Shown here: piece after piece, positions 40,115 through 49,906 of the stretch
How positions within the stretch are numbered: position 1 is the stretch's first letter
Layout: each line of letters begins with the position of its first letter
NCBI GenBank assembly: GCA_003209795.1
Contig: QCPB01000006.1
Coordinates: 1-52,771, forward strand
Length of the DNA: 52,771 nucleotides
Source: Prochlorococcus sp. AG-436-C05
GTDB taxonomy: Bacteria > Cyanobacteriota > Cyanobacteriia > PCC-6307 > Cyanobiaceae
Direction of reading: 5' to 3'
Notes under the pieces: model-generated
Database searches by the model: none
Told to the model about the DNA's origin: nothing
Seen by the model: the letters and a program-made list of their open reading frames with translations, nothing else
Translations under genes and position numbers: made by a program

Positions 40115-40732
40115 ATGGCAATGTCACTAAAGGTTATTGTTCCTCCTCATCCATTAATAAAACATTGGCTTTCAATATTACGAGAACCAAATACTCCAAA
40201 TGTGTTATTTTCCACTGGTTATGAACAGTTAGGTAAGTGGATAACATATGAAGCATTAAGAAATTGGCTCCCTTATAAAAAAGGAAGAATAAATACTGAT
40301 AATGGAGATGCAGATGTTTTTTTTATTGACAATAATTATCCAATAAAAGTTTTAGCAATCATGCCCGAAGGACTATCACTTTGGTTCGGAGCCAAAGAAG
40401 TAATTCCAAATTCGACACTGTCATTAGGTGAATTACCTAATAGAATCGATAAAAATGAAGGGATTATTATTTTTTCAGGCCAAATAACAACTACCTCAAA
40501 CACTTTAAAAACCTTAAAAAAATTAAATAACTTGGGCGTTGATTCTAATAGGATTCTATTGATAGCTCCTATTTGCAGTAATAAAGGGTTAAATCAAATT
40601 GCAAAGTCATTCCCTAATCAAGTGATCTACACTTCTTGCATTGATGAAGAGGATGAAAAAGAAAATGTATTGAACCCTGGAATTGGAGATCCATTATTGC
40701 GATTGAGTACTTTATTCCTTGATAAGAACTAA
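40115..40732 (+). CDS. Uracil phosphoribosyltransferase-like protein, degenerate
   Basis: The 205-residue protein has the overall pattern of UPRTases: an N-terminal V-P-P-H-P-L-I-K-H-W-L-S-I-L-R segment (9-23) and a C-terminal N-P-G-I-G-D-P-L-L-R-L (about 187-197). The PRPP-binding loop, normally V-D-P-M-L-A-T-G-G-S, is replaced by I-I-I-F-S-G-Q-I-T-T-T-S, without the acidic pair. The uracil loop is also altered. It may have lost catalytic activity or changed substrate. Marine picocyanobacterial homologs are usually annotated as UPRT by similarity. The start is the ATG at 40115; an ATG two codons later is also possible. Confidence 0.75.
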   Translation: MAMSLKVIVPPHPLIKHWLSILREPNTPNVLFSTGYEQLGKWITYEALRNWLPYKKGRINTDNGDADVFFIDNNYPIKVLAIMPEGLSLWFGAKEVIPNSTLSLGELPNRIDKNEGIIIFSGQITTTSNTLKTLKKLNNLGVDSNRILLIAPICSNKGLNQIAKSFPNQVIYTSCIDEEDEKENVLNPGIGDPLLRLSTLFLDKN

Positions 40733-40761
40733 TATATAATATATAAGTAAAGAATTTACCA

Positions 40762-41052
40762 ATGTCTGAATACAGAGATTCGTCTTCAAATAATCTTTTG
40801 TCATTAATAAGTGGTGCATTTATTGGTGCTGCAGGTTTAGCATGGTGGTTAATATCGGAAGCTGATAGGAGAAAGGAAGAAAAGAAACAAAAGGCAATGA
40901 TGTATTCCTCAAGAATTCAAGATGGTTCCGAAGCAATAGATGAGAATGAAAACATAAATCAAGCTGAAGGAGAGAAGCTAGAGAAGAAAGTTGAACAACT
41001 TAATTCTGCAATTGCTGATGTGAGGAAGCAACTTGAAGAATTGGGGCAATAG
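40762..41052 (+). CDS. Membrane-anchored coiled-coil protein, 96 aa
   Basis: A hydrophobic segment at about residues 12-31 (L-L-S-L-I-S-G-A-F-I-G-A-A-G-L-A-W-W-L-I) anchors the protein. It is followed by a basic stretch (E-A-D-R-R-K-E-E-K-K-Q-K), an acidic linker and a C-terminal coiled coil (E-K-K-V-E-Q-L-N-S-A-I-A-D-V-R-K-Q-L-E-E). It is a typical small cyanobacterial membrane protein of unknown function. It starts 29 bases after the UPRT-like gene and 23 before ilvD, on the same strand. Confidence 0.75.
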   Translation: MSEYRDSSSNNLLSLISGAFIGAAGLAWWLISEADRRKEEKKQKAMMYSSRIQDGSEAIDENENINQAEGEKLEKKVEQLNSAIADVRKQLEELGQ

Positions 41053-41075
41053 AATAAAAAAGGTTCTCAAATAAT

Positions 41076-42749
41076 ATGAATAAACTCAGATCATCTGCAA
41101 TAACCCAAGGTGTGCAAAGATCCCCTAACAGATCGATGTTAAGAGCTGTTGGATTTAATGATGAAGATTTTAATAAACCTATTGTTGGAGTTGCAAATGG
41201 ATACAGCACAATAACCCCATGCAATATAGGTTTAAATAAGTTAGCTCTCAGAGCTGAAGAGTCTATAAGAAGATCCGGAGGGATGCCTCAAATGTTTGGA
41301 ACCATCACAGTAAGTGATGGCATTTCTATGGGGACAGAGGGCATGAAATATTCCCTAGTTTCAAGAGAAGTTATTGCTGATTCAATAGAAACAGCATGCA
41401 ATGCTCAGAGTATGGATGGATTGCTTGCAATAGGTGGATGTGATAAAAATATGCCAGGTGCCATGATAGCAATTGCAAGAATGAATATTCCCTCAATTTT
41501 CATTTATGGAGGGACAATTAAACCAGGGAAATTAAATGGAGAAGATCTTACTGTTGTTAGTGCATTTGAAGCTGTTGGACAATTAACATCAGGTAAAATT
41601 AATGAAGAAAGGCTAATCCAAGTTGAGAAAAATTGTATCCCTGGTGCTGGTAGCTGTGGAGGGATGTTTACAGCTAACACAATGTCTGCGGTTATTGAAG
41701 TATTAGGTTTGAGTCTTCCTCACAGTTCAACCATGGCGGCTGAAGATCTTGAAAAAGAACTAAGTGCAGATAAAAGTGCTGAGATATTAGTCTCTGCAAT
41801 AGAAAAAGATATAAGACCTTTAGACCTAATGACTAAGAAAGCATTTGAAAATGCAATATCAGTAATTATGGCAATTGGAGGTTCAACAAATGCGGTATTG
41901 CATATCTTAGCCATTGCAAATACCGCTGGAATAGATATCAATATTAATGATTTTGAAAGGATAAGACAAAAAGTGCCCGTTATTTGTGACCTTAAACCGA
42001 GTGGCAAATATGTGACGGTGGATCTTCATAATGCAGGTGGGATTCCACAAGTAATGAAAATACTTTTAAATGCAGGATTAATTCATGGAGAATGTAAAAA
42101 CATTGAAGGCAAAACCATCTCAGAATACTTACAGAATATTCCAGATAAGCCTCCAACAAATCAAAATGTAATAAGAGACATAGATGACCCTCTTTATAAA
42201 AAAGGACATCTAGCAATTTTAAAAGGTAACTTAGCAAGCGAAGGTTCTGTAGCAAAAATTAGTGGAGTAAAAAACCCTGTATTAACTGGTCCAGCAAAGA
42301 TTTTTGAAAGTGAGGAGGAATGTTTAAAATCTATATTAAATAACGAAATCAAAGCTGGTGATGTTGTTGTTATTAGAAACGAAGGGCCTGTAGGAGGTCC
42401 AGGTATGAGAGAAATGTTAGCCCCAACATCTGCAATTGTTGGTCAAGGACTCGGAGAGAAGGTAGCTTTAATTACCGATGGCAGATTTAGTGGTGGTACC
42501 TATGGTCTGGTTGTGGGTCATATAGCTCCAGAGGCTGCTGTTGGCGGAAATATTGCTCTAATAAAACAAGGTGATTTAATTACCGTAGATGCAGTAAAAA
42601 AACTAATTAAAGTTGATTTATCTGACGAAGAATTAGAAAAAAGAAAAAAAGATTGGGTAAAACCTACACAAAAATACAAAAGAGGAATACTTTCAAAATA
42701 TTCGAAAATTGTAAGCACATCAAGTTTAGGGGCTGTTACTGATTTATAA
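41076..42749 (+). CDS. ilvD: Dihydroxy-acid dehydratase
   Basis: IlvD makes the 2-oxo acids of branched-chain amino-acid synthesis. The 557 residues carry the cluster cysteines C49 (T-P-C-N), C122 (G-C-D-K-N-M-P-G) and C194 ([11 protein letters not shown]), the arrangement typical of [2Fe-2S] IlvD/Edd enzymes. Conserved G-G-S-T-N-A-V-L-H (about 268-276) and [11 protein letters not shown] (about 439-449) follow. The stop codon lies in the middle of a 16-bp perfect palindrome (42739-42754), which may help end transcription. The gene converges on the CIA30 operon. Confidence 0.96.
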   Translation: MNKLRSSAITQGVQRSPNRSMLRAVGFNDEDFNKPIVGVANGYSTITPCNIGLNKLALRAEESIRRSGGMPQMFGTITVSDGISMGTEGMKYSLVSREVIADSIETACNAQSMDGLLAIGGCDKNMPGAMIAIARMNIPSIFIYGGTIKPGKLNGEDLTVVSAFEAVGQLTSGKINEERLIQVEKNCIPGAGSCGGMFTANTMSAVIEVLGLSLPHSSTMAAEDLEKELSADKSAEILVSAIEKDIRPLDLMTKKAFENAISVIMAIGGSTNAVLHILAIANTAGIDININDFERIRQKVPVICDLKPSGKYVTVDLHNAGGIPQVMKILLNAGLIHGECKNIEGKTISEYLQNIPDKPPTNQNVIRDIDDPLYKKGHLAILKGNLASEGSVAKISGVKNPVLTGPAKIFESEEECLKSILNNEIKAGDVVVIRNEGPVGGPGMREMLAPTSAIVGQGLGEKVALITDGRFSGGTYGLVVGHIAPEAAVGGNIALIKQGDLITVDAVKKLIKVDLSDEELEKRKKDWVKPTQKYKRGILSKYSKIVSTSSLGAVTDL

Positions 42750-42770
42750 ATCAGCTCAAAGTTTATTTTC

Positions 42771-43157
42771 TTAATCGATAAAGCTTTTTATCCTATTTGC
42801 TAAGTTTTCTAATCTAGCGCTGTATTTTGGTGAGTTGCATTTTTTTCCATTATTGCTATTCATCCACAATGTTTTAACTCCACACCATAATATTGGTTCA
42901 TCAGGGAAATTAAGCTTAGAGATAACTAAAACTAATTCTTTATTTGATTTAAAAAGTTCTAATTCAAGATCGTAAATTTCTAATCTTTTACCTTCTTTAT
43001 CTCGACATAAGATATTAACCGTCAAATCAATATCTTCTTCTTTGATTTCGTAATTACCATTTATTTTTACGACAGAATGAACAAAAGGTTTATTTGTTAA
43101 ATCTGCTGACTTAGCGATTAAGCTCTCTATATTTTTAGGTGGATTTTCAAATAACAC
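42771..43157 (-). CDS. Hypothetical protein, 128 aa
   Basis: This is a soluble protein with no signal peptide. The first half is beta-rich (F-V-H-S-V-V-K-I-N-G-N-Y-E-I, D-L-T-V-N-I-L-C). The centre reads E-L-V-L-V-I-S-K-L-N-F-P-D-E-P-I-L-W-C-G, and the C-terminal helix is basic (Y-S-A-R-L-E-N-L-A-N-R-I-K). No family is recognised with confidence. Its start at 43157 overlaps the last 11 bases of the CIA30 gene, so it is translationally coupled to it. It converges on ilvD with 21 bases between stops. Confidence 0.65.
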   Translation of the reverse strand: MLFENPPKNIESLIAKSADLTNKPFVHSVVKINGNYEIKEEDIDLTVNILCRDKEGKRLEIYDLELELFKSNKELVLVISKLNFPDEPILWCGVKTLWMNSNNGKKCNSPKYSARLENLANRIKSFID

Positions 43158-43695
43158 TTATTGATTTAATTAAAACTTTTATGGAACCCTGTTTAAACTC
43201 ATTATTAAGTAATCCATCATCACCAAACTTAGAGTGTAGTAGTTGCAATCTTTTAATTTTAGATGGGTTGAATTTAAATGGAAACCGTACCTTATTAGCT
43301 CTTACTGAAGGTTTTAGTTCACCAAAAGGAATTTGAACATTTGTTGTTCCGAATTTTTTTGTTGGGAATGATTTAATCCACCTAAGACCACCCGGAATAA
43401 ATTCTGTTATTCCTAGTAGATCATCTTCACAAGCTACCGCAAATTTAAAAGTCCTTCCTTGTCCATCAATATTTAATTCAAAGGATGAATATTCAGATAC
43501 ATTTAAAGAGGGTTTATAAATAGACGATCTACAACTTACAAATCCTCCTGCTTTCTCGACAATATTACCCTTTAATAACAAACCAGAATTTGAAATTTCA
43601 CAAAAAGCTGAACTTGATCCGCCCATAACAGTATCGTTTAATGTTTTCCAACCATCGAAATCCTTTTTCTGGAATAAAAATTTTTTCTTACTCAT
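43147..43695 (-). CDS. CIA30-family protein
   Basis: The 182-residue protein is a single CIA30 domain (complex I intermediate-associated protein 30). This beta-sandwich has the conserved W-K-T-L-N-D-T-V-M-G-G-S-S (about 16-28), G-G-F-V-S-C-R-S (about 50-57) and F-G-T-T-N-V-Q-I-P-F (about 114-123). In cyanobacteria such proteins are thought to help assemble complexes or bind ligands; the role here is unassigned. It overlaps the next gene by 11 bases and lies 30 bases downstream of the pgl stop on the same strand. Confidence 0.88.
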   Translation of the reverse strand: MSKKKFLFQKKDFDGWKTLNDTVMGGSSSAFCEISNSGLLLKGNIVEKAGGFVSCRSSIYKPSLNVSEYSSFELNIDGQGRTFKFAVACEDDLLGITEFIPGGLRWIKSFPTKKFGTTNVQIPFGELKPSVRANKVRFPFKFNPSKIKRLQLLHSKFGDDGLLNNEFKQGSIKVLIKSISVI

Positions 43696-43725
43696 TAAAT
43701 AATTTAAATTATTTATAGACTTTAA

Positions 43726-44463
43726 CTAAATTTCTAATTCTTTTGCTGATTCTTGATCACAAAATATTGAAATTTGATTAATAGATTTTATTAATTTTGA
43801 TGGTGTTCTATCTGGTGGCTCTTTTTCATCTAATAACCTCTTAAGAGCAATTCTTTTAGAAGCTCCGCTAACCAAAAATACTATCTTTGATGAGGCTGAA
43901 ATGACCTTTGGAGTTAATGAAATTCTTTTTAATCCTTTACCTTCATTAAAAATCACAAAATCATCTACATTATTATTTTTTTGATAAGGAAATAGTGATG
44001 CTGTATGACCATCGTCTCCAAGACCTAATAAAGTCAAATCAAAGGTTGGAGGGTTTGATCCGCATTTTTCAAATAATTTAGAAATAAATTGATTTTTTGT
44101 AGCTTCATCATCAGCCTTTAAATCATTGAAAATTTCATAAAAAAAAGCTTTAGATCCAAAATTAGCTAACAATGAATTTTTCAACATTAACGAGTTACTT
44201 AATTCTGAATTTGGATCGACACATCTTTCATCTCCTAAAAAAACATCAACCATATCCCATCTAAGATCGCTATTTGAAAGAAGCTGGTACACAGATTTAG
44301 GAGTTGAACCTCCACTCACACAAAATTTGAACCTATCTTTCTTTTTTAGTGTATGAATAATTTCGTTTTCAATAAACTTAAAAACAGCTGTTGAAAGATC
44401 TAACTTGTCTTTATAGATCTTTAGGGAATATCCATTTTTAACCTTTTCAATCATTTCATCCAT
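43726..44463 (-). CDS. pgl: 6-phosphogluconolactonase
   Basis: Pgl hydrolyses 6-phosphogluconolactone in the oxidative pentose phosphate pathway. The 245 residues show the family motifs C-V-S-G-G-S-T-P-K (about 48-56), F-L-G-D-E-R-C-V (about 76-83) and L-L-G-L-G-D-D-G-H-T-A-S-L-F (about 143-156) with the catalytic His. The start at 44463 overlaps the end of gnd by 13 bases, so gnd and pgl are translationally coupled. That places the second and third steps of the pathway in one transcript. Confidence 0.94.
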   Translation of the reverse strand: MDEMIEKVKNGYSLKIYKDKLDLSTAVFKFIENEIIHTLKKKDRFKFCVSGGSTPKSVYQLLSNSDLRWDMVDVFLGDERCVDPNSELSNSLMLKNSLLANFGSKAFFYEIFNDLKADDEATKNQFISKLFEKCGSNPPTFDLTLLGLGDDGHTASLFPYQKNNNVDDFVIFNEGKGLKRISLTPKVISASSKIVFLVSGASKRIALKRLLDEKEPPDRTPSKLIKSINQISIFCDQESAKELEI

Positions 44464-45869
44464 TCAGTATGGAAACTACCTTCTTTATCAATTCTTTCAT
44501 AAGTATGAGAGCCAAAACAATCTCTCATTGCCTGAACCAAATTCTGTGGAAGCCTATTTGTTCTATAACTATTCAAATAATCTAAAGTACTTGATAGACA
44601 TGGTACTGGAATTCCTGCTTTTGTAGATAAAGAAACTACATTAGCCAAGTTGTCTAATCTTGTTGCAATTTCATTATTGAACCATTCATCAAAAATTAAA
44701 TTTCTTAAATTAGGGTCTTTGTTATACGCATCTTGAATTTTACTTAGTAATTTTGATCTAATAATGCAGCCACCTTTCCATATTTGAGCAATTGATGGCA
44801 TATTCAAATCATAATTGTATACAACAGATGCTTCTCTTAATATGTCCATACCCTGGGCATAACTAGCTATAGTAGCAAGAACAACAGCATCAAAAAGAGG
44901 TTTCATACCATTTGCGATATCTCCTAAATTAAAATCCTCTATCTCTTTAATTGGCATAGTTTTTTCAATTTCACTCCGTTGATCTTTAAGAGAACTCATT
45001 ACTCTGGCATTTAAAGAAGCATAAATTGTCGGAACAGATACACCAAGCTCTAATGCGCTAACAACAGTCCATAGTCCAGTACCTTTTTGTCCAGCTTTAT
45101 CCAATATTCTTTCCACAACATCTTCCCCTGTTATCTCATCCTTAGTTTTAAGACAAATCTCTGTTATCTCAACCAGATATGAGGCTAATTCATCAGTATT
45201 ATTCCAGATACCAAAAACTTCTGATATCTGGGAACCGTCCATACCCTTAACCCTTTTCATGAGGTCATAAGCTTCTGCAAGTATCTGTTCAATTCCGTAT
45301 TCGATTCCATTATGAACAGTTTTAACAAAATGTCCTGAACCTCCTGGACCTACATATGCAACACAAGGACCATCTTCAACTTTGGCTGCCATCTTAGTTA
45401 ATAAATCTTCTATAGAATCATATGAAGACTTAGTACCTCCAGGCATCATACTAGGGCCTTCTAGAGCTCCTTTAGCGCCTCCTGAGACTCCCATCCCTAT
45501 ATATCCAAAACTTTTACTCTCTAACATTTCTACCCTTCTCTCAGTATCTTTAAACTGAGAATTACCACCATCTATTAAAAGGTCACCTTCTTCAAGATAT
45601 TCAGAGATATTATCAATAACAGCATCTGTAGCAGCTCCTGCTTTGACCATCATTAAAATTCTTCTGGGTCTTTCAAGCTTATTTACAAATTCTTGAAGAG
45701 TTTTAGCTCCCTCTATATTCTTCCCTAGACCTCTACCTTCTAAAAATTCTTCAGTTTTAGAATAGGTTCTATTAAAAACAACACTAGAGAATCCATTTCT
45801 TTCTGCATTAAGGACTAAATTTTCTCCCATAACTCCAAGACCTATTAAACCAAAATGTGCCTTGGACAT
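44451..45869 (-). CDS. gnd: 6-phosphogluconate dehydrogenase
   Basis: Gnd oxidatively decarboxylates 6-phosphogluconate to ribulose 5-phosphate, giving NADPH at night or during phage infection. It has 472 residues from the ATG at 45869; a TTG at 45887 is a poorer start. The NADP motif G-L-I-G-L-G-V-M-G-E-N lies near residues 7-17. The family signature I-G-M-G-V-S-G-G follows about 128-135. The catalytic K-T-V-H-N-G-I-E-Y is near 184-192, and the C-terminal H-T-Y-E-R-I follows. It overlaps pgl by 13 bases; glgC lies upstream on the same strand. Confidence 0.96.
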   Translation of the reverse strand: MSKAHFGLIGLGVMGENLVLNAERNGFSSVVFNRTYSKTEEFLEGRGLGKNIEGAKTLQEFVNKLERPRRILMMVKAGAATDAVIDNISEYLEEGDLLIDGGNSQFKDTERRVEMLESKSFGYIGMGVSGGAKGALEGPSMMPGGTKSSYDSIEDLLTKMAAKVEDGPCVAYVGPGGSGHFVKTVHNGIEYGIEQILAEAYDLMKRVKGMDGSQISEVFGIWNNTDELASYLVEITEICLKTKDEITGEDVVERILDKAGQKGTGLWTVVSALELGVSVPTIYASLNARVMSSLKDQRSEIEKTMPIKEIEDFNLGDIANGMKPLFDAVVLATIASYAQGMDILREASVVYNYDLNMPSIAQIWKGGCIIRSKLLSKIQDAYNKDPNLRNLIFDEWFNNEIATRLDNLANVVSLSTKAGIPVPCLSSTLDYLNSYRTNRLPQNLVQAMRDCFGSHTYERIDKEGSFHTEWMK

Positions 45870-45965
45870 AACAAATAAAAAACTCAATAAATATAGTTTG
45901 CATGCAACTTTAGTAAATTGCTCAAAAAATACTACTTATGTCAGCGAAAAATGATCGAAAAGGAA

Positions 45966-47261
45966 TCAAATAATAGTTCCATTTGCAATAGTTGCATTTT
46001 TAACTACTACTACAATTCCATTTCTGATATAAAAGCCTAACTCTGGCTTATCAGCCTCTTCTACTCGATCCTTATTTATTATTACTACATTATCACCAAT
46101 CCTTGTGTTCTTATCGAGAATAGCTCGTTTTACAGTTGTTCCCTCTCCTACCCCAAGAGGAGTTCCACCTCCTTTTCTTAATTCGGTTCTCTCTTCTGGA
46201 GATTCAAAGAAATCCGCTCCCATTACCAAGGTATCCTCAAGAACTGAATCACTTTCAATCCTACTCCTTACACCTAAAACACAATGCAAAATACTGCATG
46301 ACTTCAGAATTGTCCCTTCACAAACTATTGAATCAGTAATTTGAGCATCTACTAGTTTTGAAGGAGGAAGAAATCTTGGCCTTGTATATATTGGAAATTT
46401 TTCATCATAAAAGCTAAATGGAGGTTTTGGTTGCTGCGTTAGCGCTAAATTTGATTCAAAAAATGCCCCAATAGTTCCAATATCTTCCCAGTAATCATTA
46501 AATACATAACTCTTTAAAGTATCTCCCCTCAAAAGAGCTTCAGGAATTATATCTTTACCAAAATCTGTATAACTAGGAAACTTATTTAAAAGGTCAAAAA
46601 GGGTATTTCTACTAAAAACATAAATACCCATTGAAGCAAGATATGGTTTTTTGGAGGCTGATTCCTTTGTTAATCCAAATTGGGAGGTATCTACTGCCAT
46701 TGCCTTCAATTTTTCTCCAGTAGGCTTCTCACTAAATTCTTTAATATTTCCTAAATCATCTGTTCTCATAAGTCCAAATCCTTCGGCTTGAGCTTCATCT
46801 ACAGGCAATGCAGCGACAGTTAAATCAGAATTATTATCTCTATGATGCTGAACGAATAAACTGTAATCCATTCTATAGAGTTGATCACCTGACAATATTA
46901 AATACTCATCTACATCCCATTCTTGAAATAACCATTGGTATTTTCTTACGGCATCTGCAGTACCTTCAAACCATTTTGGGCTATCAGGAGTCTGTTGGGC
47001 AGCCAATACCTCTACAAATCCTTGTCCAAAAGGGCCATTTAAATTATAAGTTCTTCCTATATGTCTATTAAGGGATGCACTATTGAACTGAGTCAATACG
47101 TACATTTTTTCAATACCTGAATTAATACAATTACTAATTGGTATATCAATCAAACGATATTTCCCTGCTAATGGAACAGCAGGTTTTGCCCTCATTTTTG
47201 TTAAGGGATAAAGTCTAGAACCTTTTCCTCCTCCGAGGATGATTGCCAACACACGCTTCAT
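45966..47261 (-). CDS. glgC: Glucose-1-phosphate adenylyltransferase
   Basis: GlgC makes ADP-glucose, the committed step of glycogen synthesis. The 431 residues have the nucleotidyltransferase loop [12 protein letters not shown] (about 10-21), [14 protein letters not shown] (about 26-39), F-E-G-T-A-D-A-V-R (about 98-106) and G-T-I-G-A-F-F-E (about 262-269). A C-terminal left-handed beta helix follows from about 295. The C-terminal R-P-R-F-L-P-P-S-K and late Lys residues resemble the 3-phosphoglycerate activator site of cyanobacterial enzymes. It sits 96 bases upstream of gnd on the same strand. Confidence 0.96.
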   Translation of the reverse strand: MKRVLAIILGGGKGSRLYPLTKMRAKPAVPLAGKYRLIDIPISNCINSGIEKMYVLTQFNSASLNRHIGRTYNLNGPFGQGFVEVLAAQQTPDSPKWFEGTADAVRKYQWLFQEWDVDEYLILSGDQLYRMDYSLFVQHHRDNNSDLTVAALPVDEAQAEGFGLMRTDDLGNIKEFSEKPTGEKLKAMAVDTSQFGLTKESASKKPYLASMGIYVFSRNTLFDLLNKFPSYTDFGKDIIPEALLRGDTLKSYVFNDYWEDIGTIGAFFESNLALTQQPKPPFSFYDEKFPIYTRPRFLPPSKLVDAQITDSIVCEGTILKSCSILHCVLGVRSRIESDSVLEDTLVMGADFFESPEERTELRKGGGTPLGVGEGTTVKRAILDKNTRIGDNVVIINKDRVEEADKPELGFYIRNGIVVVVKNATIANGTII

Positions 47262-47389
47262 TCAATCTAATGGAGGTAGATACAACTATTAAAAGTAACT
47301 GATTATGTGCAAATTAAGAAACGGGAATGGTCAGTTTTTAAAGGTATTACGAAAAATCTCATGAAAAACTTAATATAAAGTCAAGAATT

Positions 47390-48700
47390 TCAACTAATTT
47401 GCTCATCATCTACTAAAGAAAACAATTTTTCTACAATTTTCAATGAAGCTTGTCTCTCTTCTCTTGACTGAGGACTTCGTAATTTTGTTACAGGAGTATG
47501 AAGAATCTTATTAATGATTCCTTTAGTAAGAGCTTCTACTACTTTTCTTTCGCGAGCAGAAAAATCAGGGCCCATTCTACTAAGAGCTTTTTGAAGTTCT
47601 TCCTTTCTAATTAATTCCAAATCTGATCTTAGTTTATTTATAACGGGCACAGCCTCTAAACTAGCCCACCATTCTAAAAAAATAATTCTTTCTTCTTTAA
47701 CTAAAGATTCAGCTTCTTGTGCTATTTTTTGTCTAAATTCTTGATTCCTAGAAACAACCTCTTGCAAGTCATCAACATCAAAAGATTTAACAAACTGATG
47801 GTGCTTAACATCACTAGATATATTTCTTGGAACACCAATATCAATAAATTTAAGTTTGTTATTTAAATTTATTTTCTCAATTCTTTCTAAATCAATCAAT
47901 GGTTCTTCGGAGGCCGTACTTGTGAAAACCAAAGAGGATATGGATATATTTTCGTCTAATTCATTTAAACCTTTACAAAGTATTTTAAGATCTGGGAAAT
48001 CTCCCGCAAGATTTTTTGCTCTATCAATATTTCTATTAATAAGAATGAGATGATTACATCCTTTAGATTTCAAATGAGTTATTAAAAGCCTACTCATACG
48101 ACCTGCTCCAACAACAAGAACTTTTTCTGATTCCAAAGTTACTAGACCATCCACACCATTTTCTTGACCAATTTTCAACTGAGCAAGTTCTACCGCTGCT
48201 GAACTTATTGACACAGCACCAGTTCCTAAATTCGTTTCAGATCTAACTTTTTTACCGGTACTAACAGATTGACTTAATAATCTATTTAGGATAGGTCCTG
48301 TAGATTGATTCTCTTGACCTAATCTCATCATTTTTTTTACTTGAGAAAGGATTTGACCTTCTCCTAAAACAAGGCTATCTAAGCCAGCCGATACTTTCAT
48401 TAAATGTAGGACCGCCTCTTCTTGTTTAAAATCGAAAAGATGAGGGTTTAAATCTTCAAAATTTACTCCAGAATATTTTGAAATAAATTCTTTAATAGAA
48501 GAAATCCCAATATTTTTATCTTTAACAAGCGCATAGATTTCTAATCTATTACAAGTACTTAGAATAGATACCTCCAAAATATCATTGAAAGCTTTCAATG
48601 CTTTCAATGAATCTGGAATCGTTTGATCAGGGATACTTAACTTCTCACGCACTTCGACAGGTGCCGTGCGATGACTTAGTCCGACGACAACAATATGCAT
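47390..48700 (-). CDS. hemA: Glutamyl-tRNA reductase
   Basis: HemA reduces glutamyl-tRNA to glutamate-1-semialdehyde, the first committed step toward haem and chlorophyll. The 436 residues contain the catalytic Cys in S-T-C-N-R-L-E-I-Y (C50), H-L-M-K-V-S-A-G-L-D-S-L-V-L-G-E (about 94-109) and the NADPH motif V-G-A-G-R-M-S-R-L (about 195-203). A C-terminal helical dimerisation domain completes it. The start is the ATG at 48700. It is 18 bases downstream of the glpX stop on the same strand, so the two may share a transcript. Confidence 0.96.
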   Translation of the reverse strand: MHIVVVGLSHRTAPVEVREKLSIPDQTIPDSLKALKAFNDILEVSILSTCNRLEIYALVKDKNIGISSIKEFISKYSGVNFEDLNPHLFDFKQEEAVLHLMKVSAGLDSLVLGEGQILSQVKKMMRLGQENQSTGPILNRLLSQSVSTGKKVRSETNLGTGAVSISSAAVELAQLKIGQENGVDGLVTLESEKVLVVGAGRMSRLLITHLKSKGCNHLILINRNIDRAKNLAGDFPDLKILCKGLNELDENISISSLVFTSTASEEPLIDLERIEKINLNNKLKFIDIGVPRNISSDVKHHQFVKSFDVDDLQEVVSRNQEFRQKIAQEAESLVKEERIIFLEWWASLEAVPVINKLRSDLELIRKEELQKALSRMGPDFSARERKVVEALTKGIINKILHTPVTKLRSPQSREERQASLKIVEKLFSLVDDEQIS

Positions 48701-48718
48701 ATAATCAATTAGTAATTT

Positions 48719-49720
48719 TTAGAGGCTGATGCTTTTTGCACCGTCTTTTATATGTATTGTATTAGTGAATCTAGCAGTACTATCTAAAGTACTAATTACT
48801 AGACTACTTGTTCTAACGCAATCTTTTTCAAATTTAACACCATCAAATAACAATCCATCAGTTATTCCACTTCCCGCGAAAACAACATTTTCTCCAGAGG
48901 CAAGTTCGTTAGCCTCATAAATTTTATCTATATCGGTTATACCCATCTCATTTAGACGCTTGATATTCCCTTCTTTTGTGTAATCTGCCCACTCGGATGT
49001 TTGAGCAATTGCTGGGTCATATACTAGCTGTCCTTGAAAATGACCTCCTAAAGCTCTCATTGCGGCAGCGGAAATTACACCTTCTGGAGCTGCTCCAATT
49101 CCCATTAAGCAATGTGTTCCAGTTCCGGCGAATCCACAGGCAATTGCTGCTTGAACATCTCCATCAGAAATCGGTTGAACTTTAGCTCCACATTCTCTAA
49201 TCTCTCTAATTAAGTCCTTATGCCTAGTTCTATCCATCACAACTACTGTAAGCTCATTAATTGAGAGATCTAAACAACTACTTAGGATCTTTAAGTTTTC
49301 AGTAGCAGAATTTCTAATATCTACTTTTCCTTTAGCAGCTGGTGGGGCTGCTAGTTTATTCATATAAAAATCAGGAGCATTAAATAGTCCTCCAGTATCA
49401 GAAGCAGCTAAAACTGCCATTGATCCACGCTGATTATTAGCACATAAATTAGTCCCCTCACAAGGATCGACAGCAAAATCAACTCCTGGACCACTACCAC
49501 TCCCAACTTCTTCTCCGATATAAAGCATAGGTGCCTCGTCACGTTCACCTTCTCCAATAACTATTTTCCCTTTCATCTCAATTTTGCCCATACGCAATCT
49601 CATTGCTTCTACAGCAGCAGCATCTGCTTCATCTTTTTGACCAAGTCCTGTAAGTTTCGCTGATGCGATTGCGGCCTGCTCGACTACTTCGAGAATTTCT
49701 TGAATTAAAGTTTGATTCAC
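48719..49720 (-). CDS. glpX: Class II fructose-1,6/sedoheptulose-1,7-bisphosphatase
   Basis: This dual phosphatase serves the Calvin cycle in cyanobacteria. The 333 residues show the GlpX pattern: [12 protein letters not shown] (about 55-66), the metal site D-P-C-E-G-T-N-L (about 86-93), V-M-D-R-T-R-H (about 161-167) and [10 protein letters not shown] (about 207-216). The start is the ATG at 49720. It is divergent from rpe across a 186-base region that should hold promoters for both Calvin cycle genes. Confidence 0.96.
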   Translation of the reverse strand: MNQTLIQEILEVVEQAAIASAKLTGLGQKDEADAAAVEAMRLRMGKIEMKGKIVIGEGERDEAPMLYIGEEVGSGSGPGVDFAVDPCEGTNLCANNQRGSMAVLAASDTGGLFNAPDFYMNKLAAPPAAKGKVDIRNSATENLKILSSCLDLSINELTVVVMDRTRHKDLIREIRECGAKVQPISDGDVQAAIACGFAGTGTHCLMGIGAAPEGVISAAAMRALGGHFQGQLVYDPAIAQTSEWADYTKEGNIKRLNEMGITDIDKIYEANELASGENVVFAGSGITDGLLFDGVKFEKDCVRTSSLVISTLDSTARFTNTIHIKDGAKSISL

Positions 49721-49906
49721 AATTAAATTTTTAAAGTTTTTCTTAGAGGTTTAAAGTATGTTCTCATAAAAATGACAATTTTTATGAAAATTATTTTGCT
49801 AATAAGCTTTTTTAAATCTTTACAGGTGTTACTTTATCAGGCCATGACTTTAAATTAGGAATAAACAACTAAATATAGTATCTTTATTAAATATTTTAAA
49901 AATAAA

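Noticed and set aside
48580-48612. Repeated TTGAAAGC/CTTTCAATG motif near the hemA start
   Set aside because: It is explained by the repeated codons of the protein segment L-K-A-L-K-A-F and has no sign of regulatory function.
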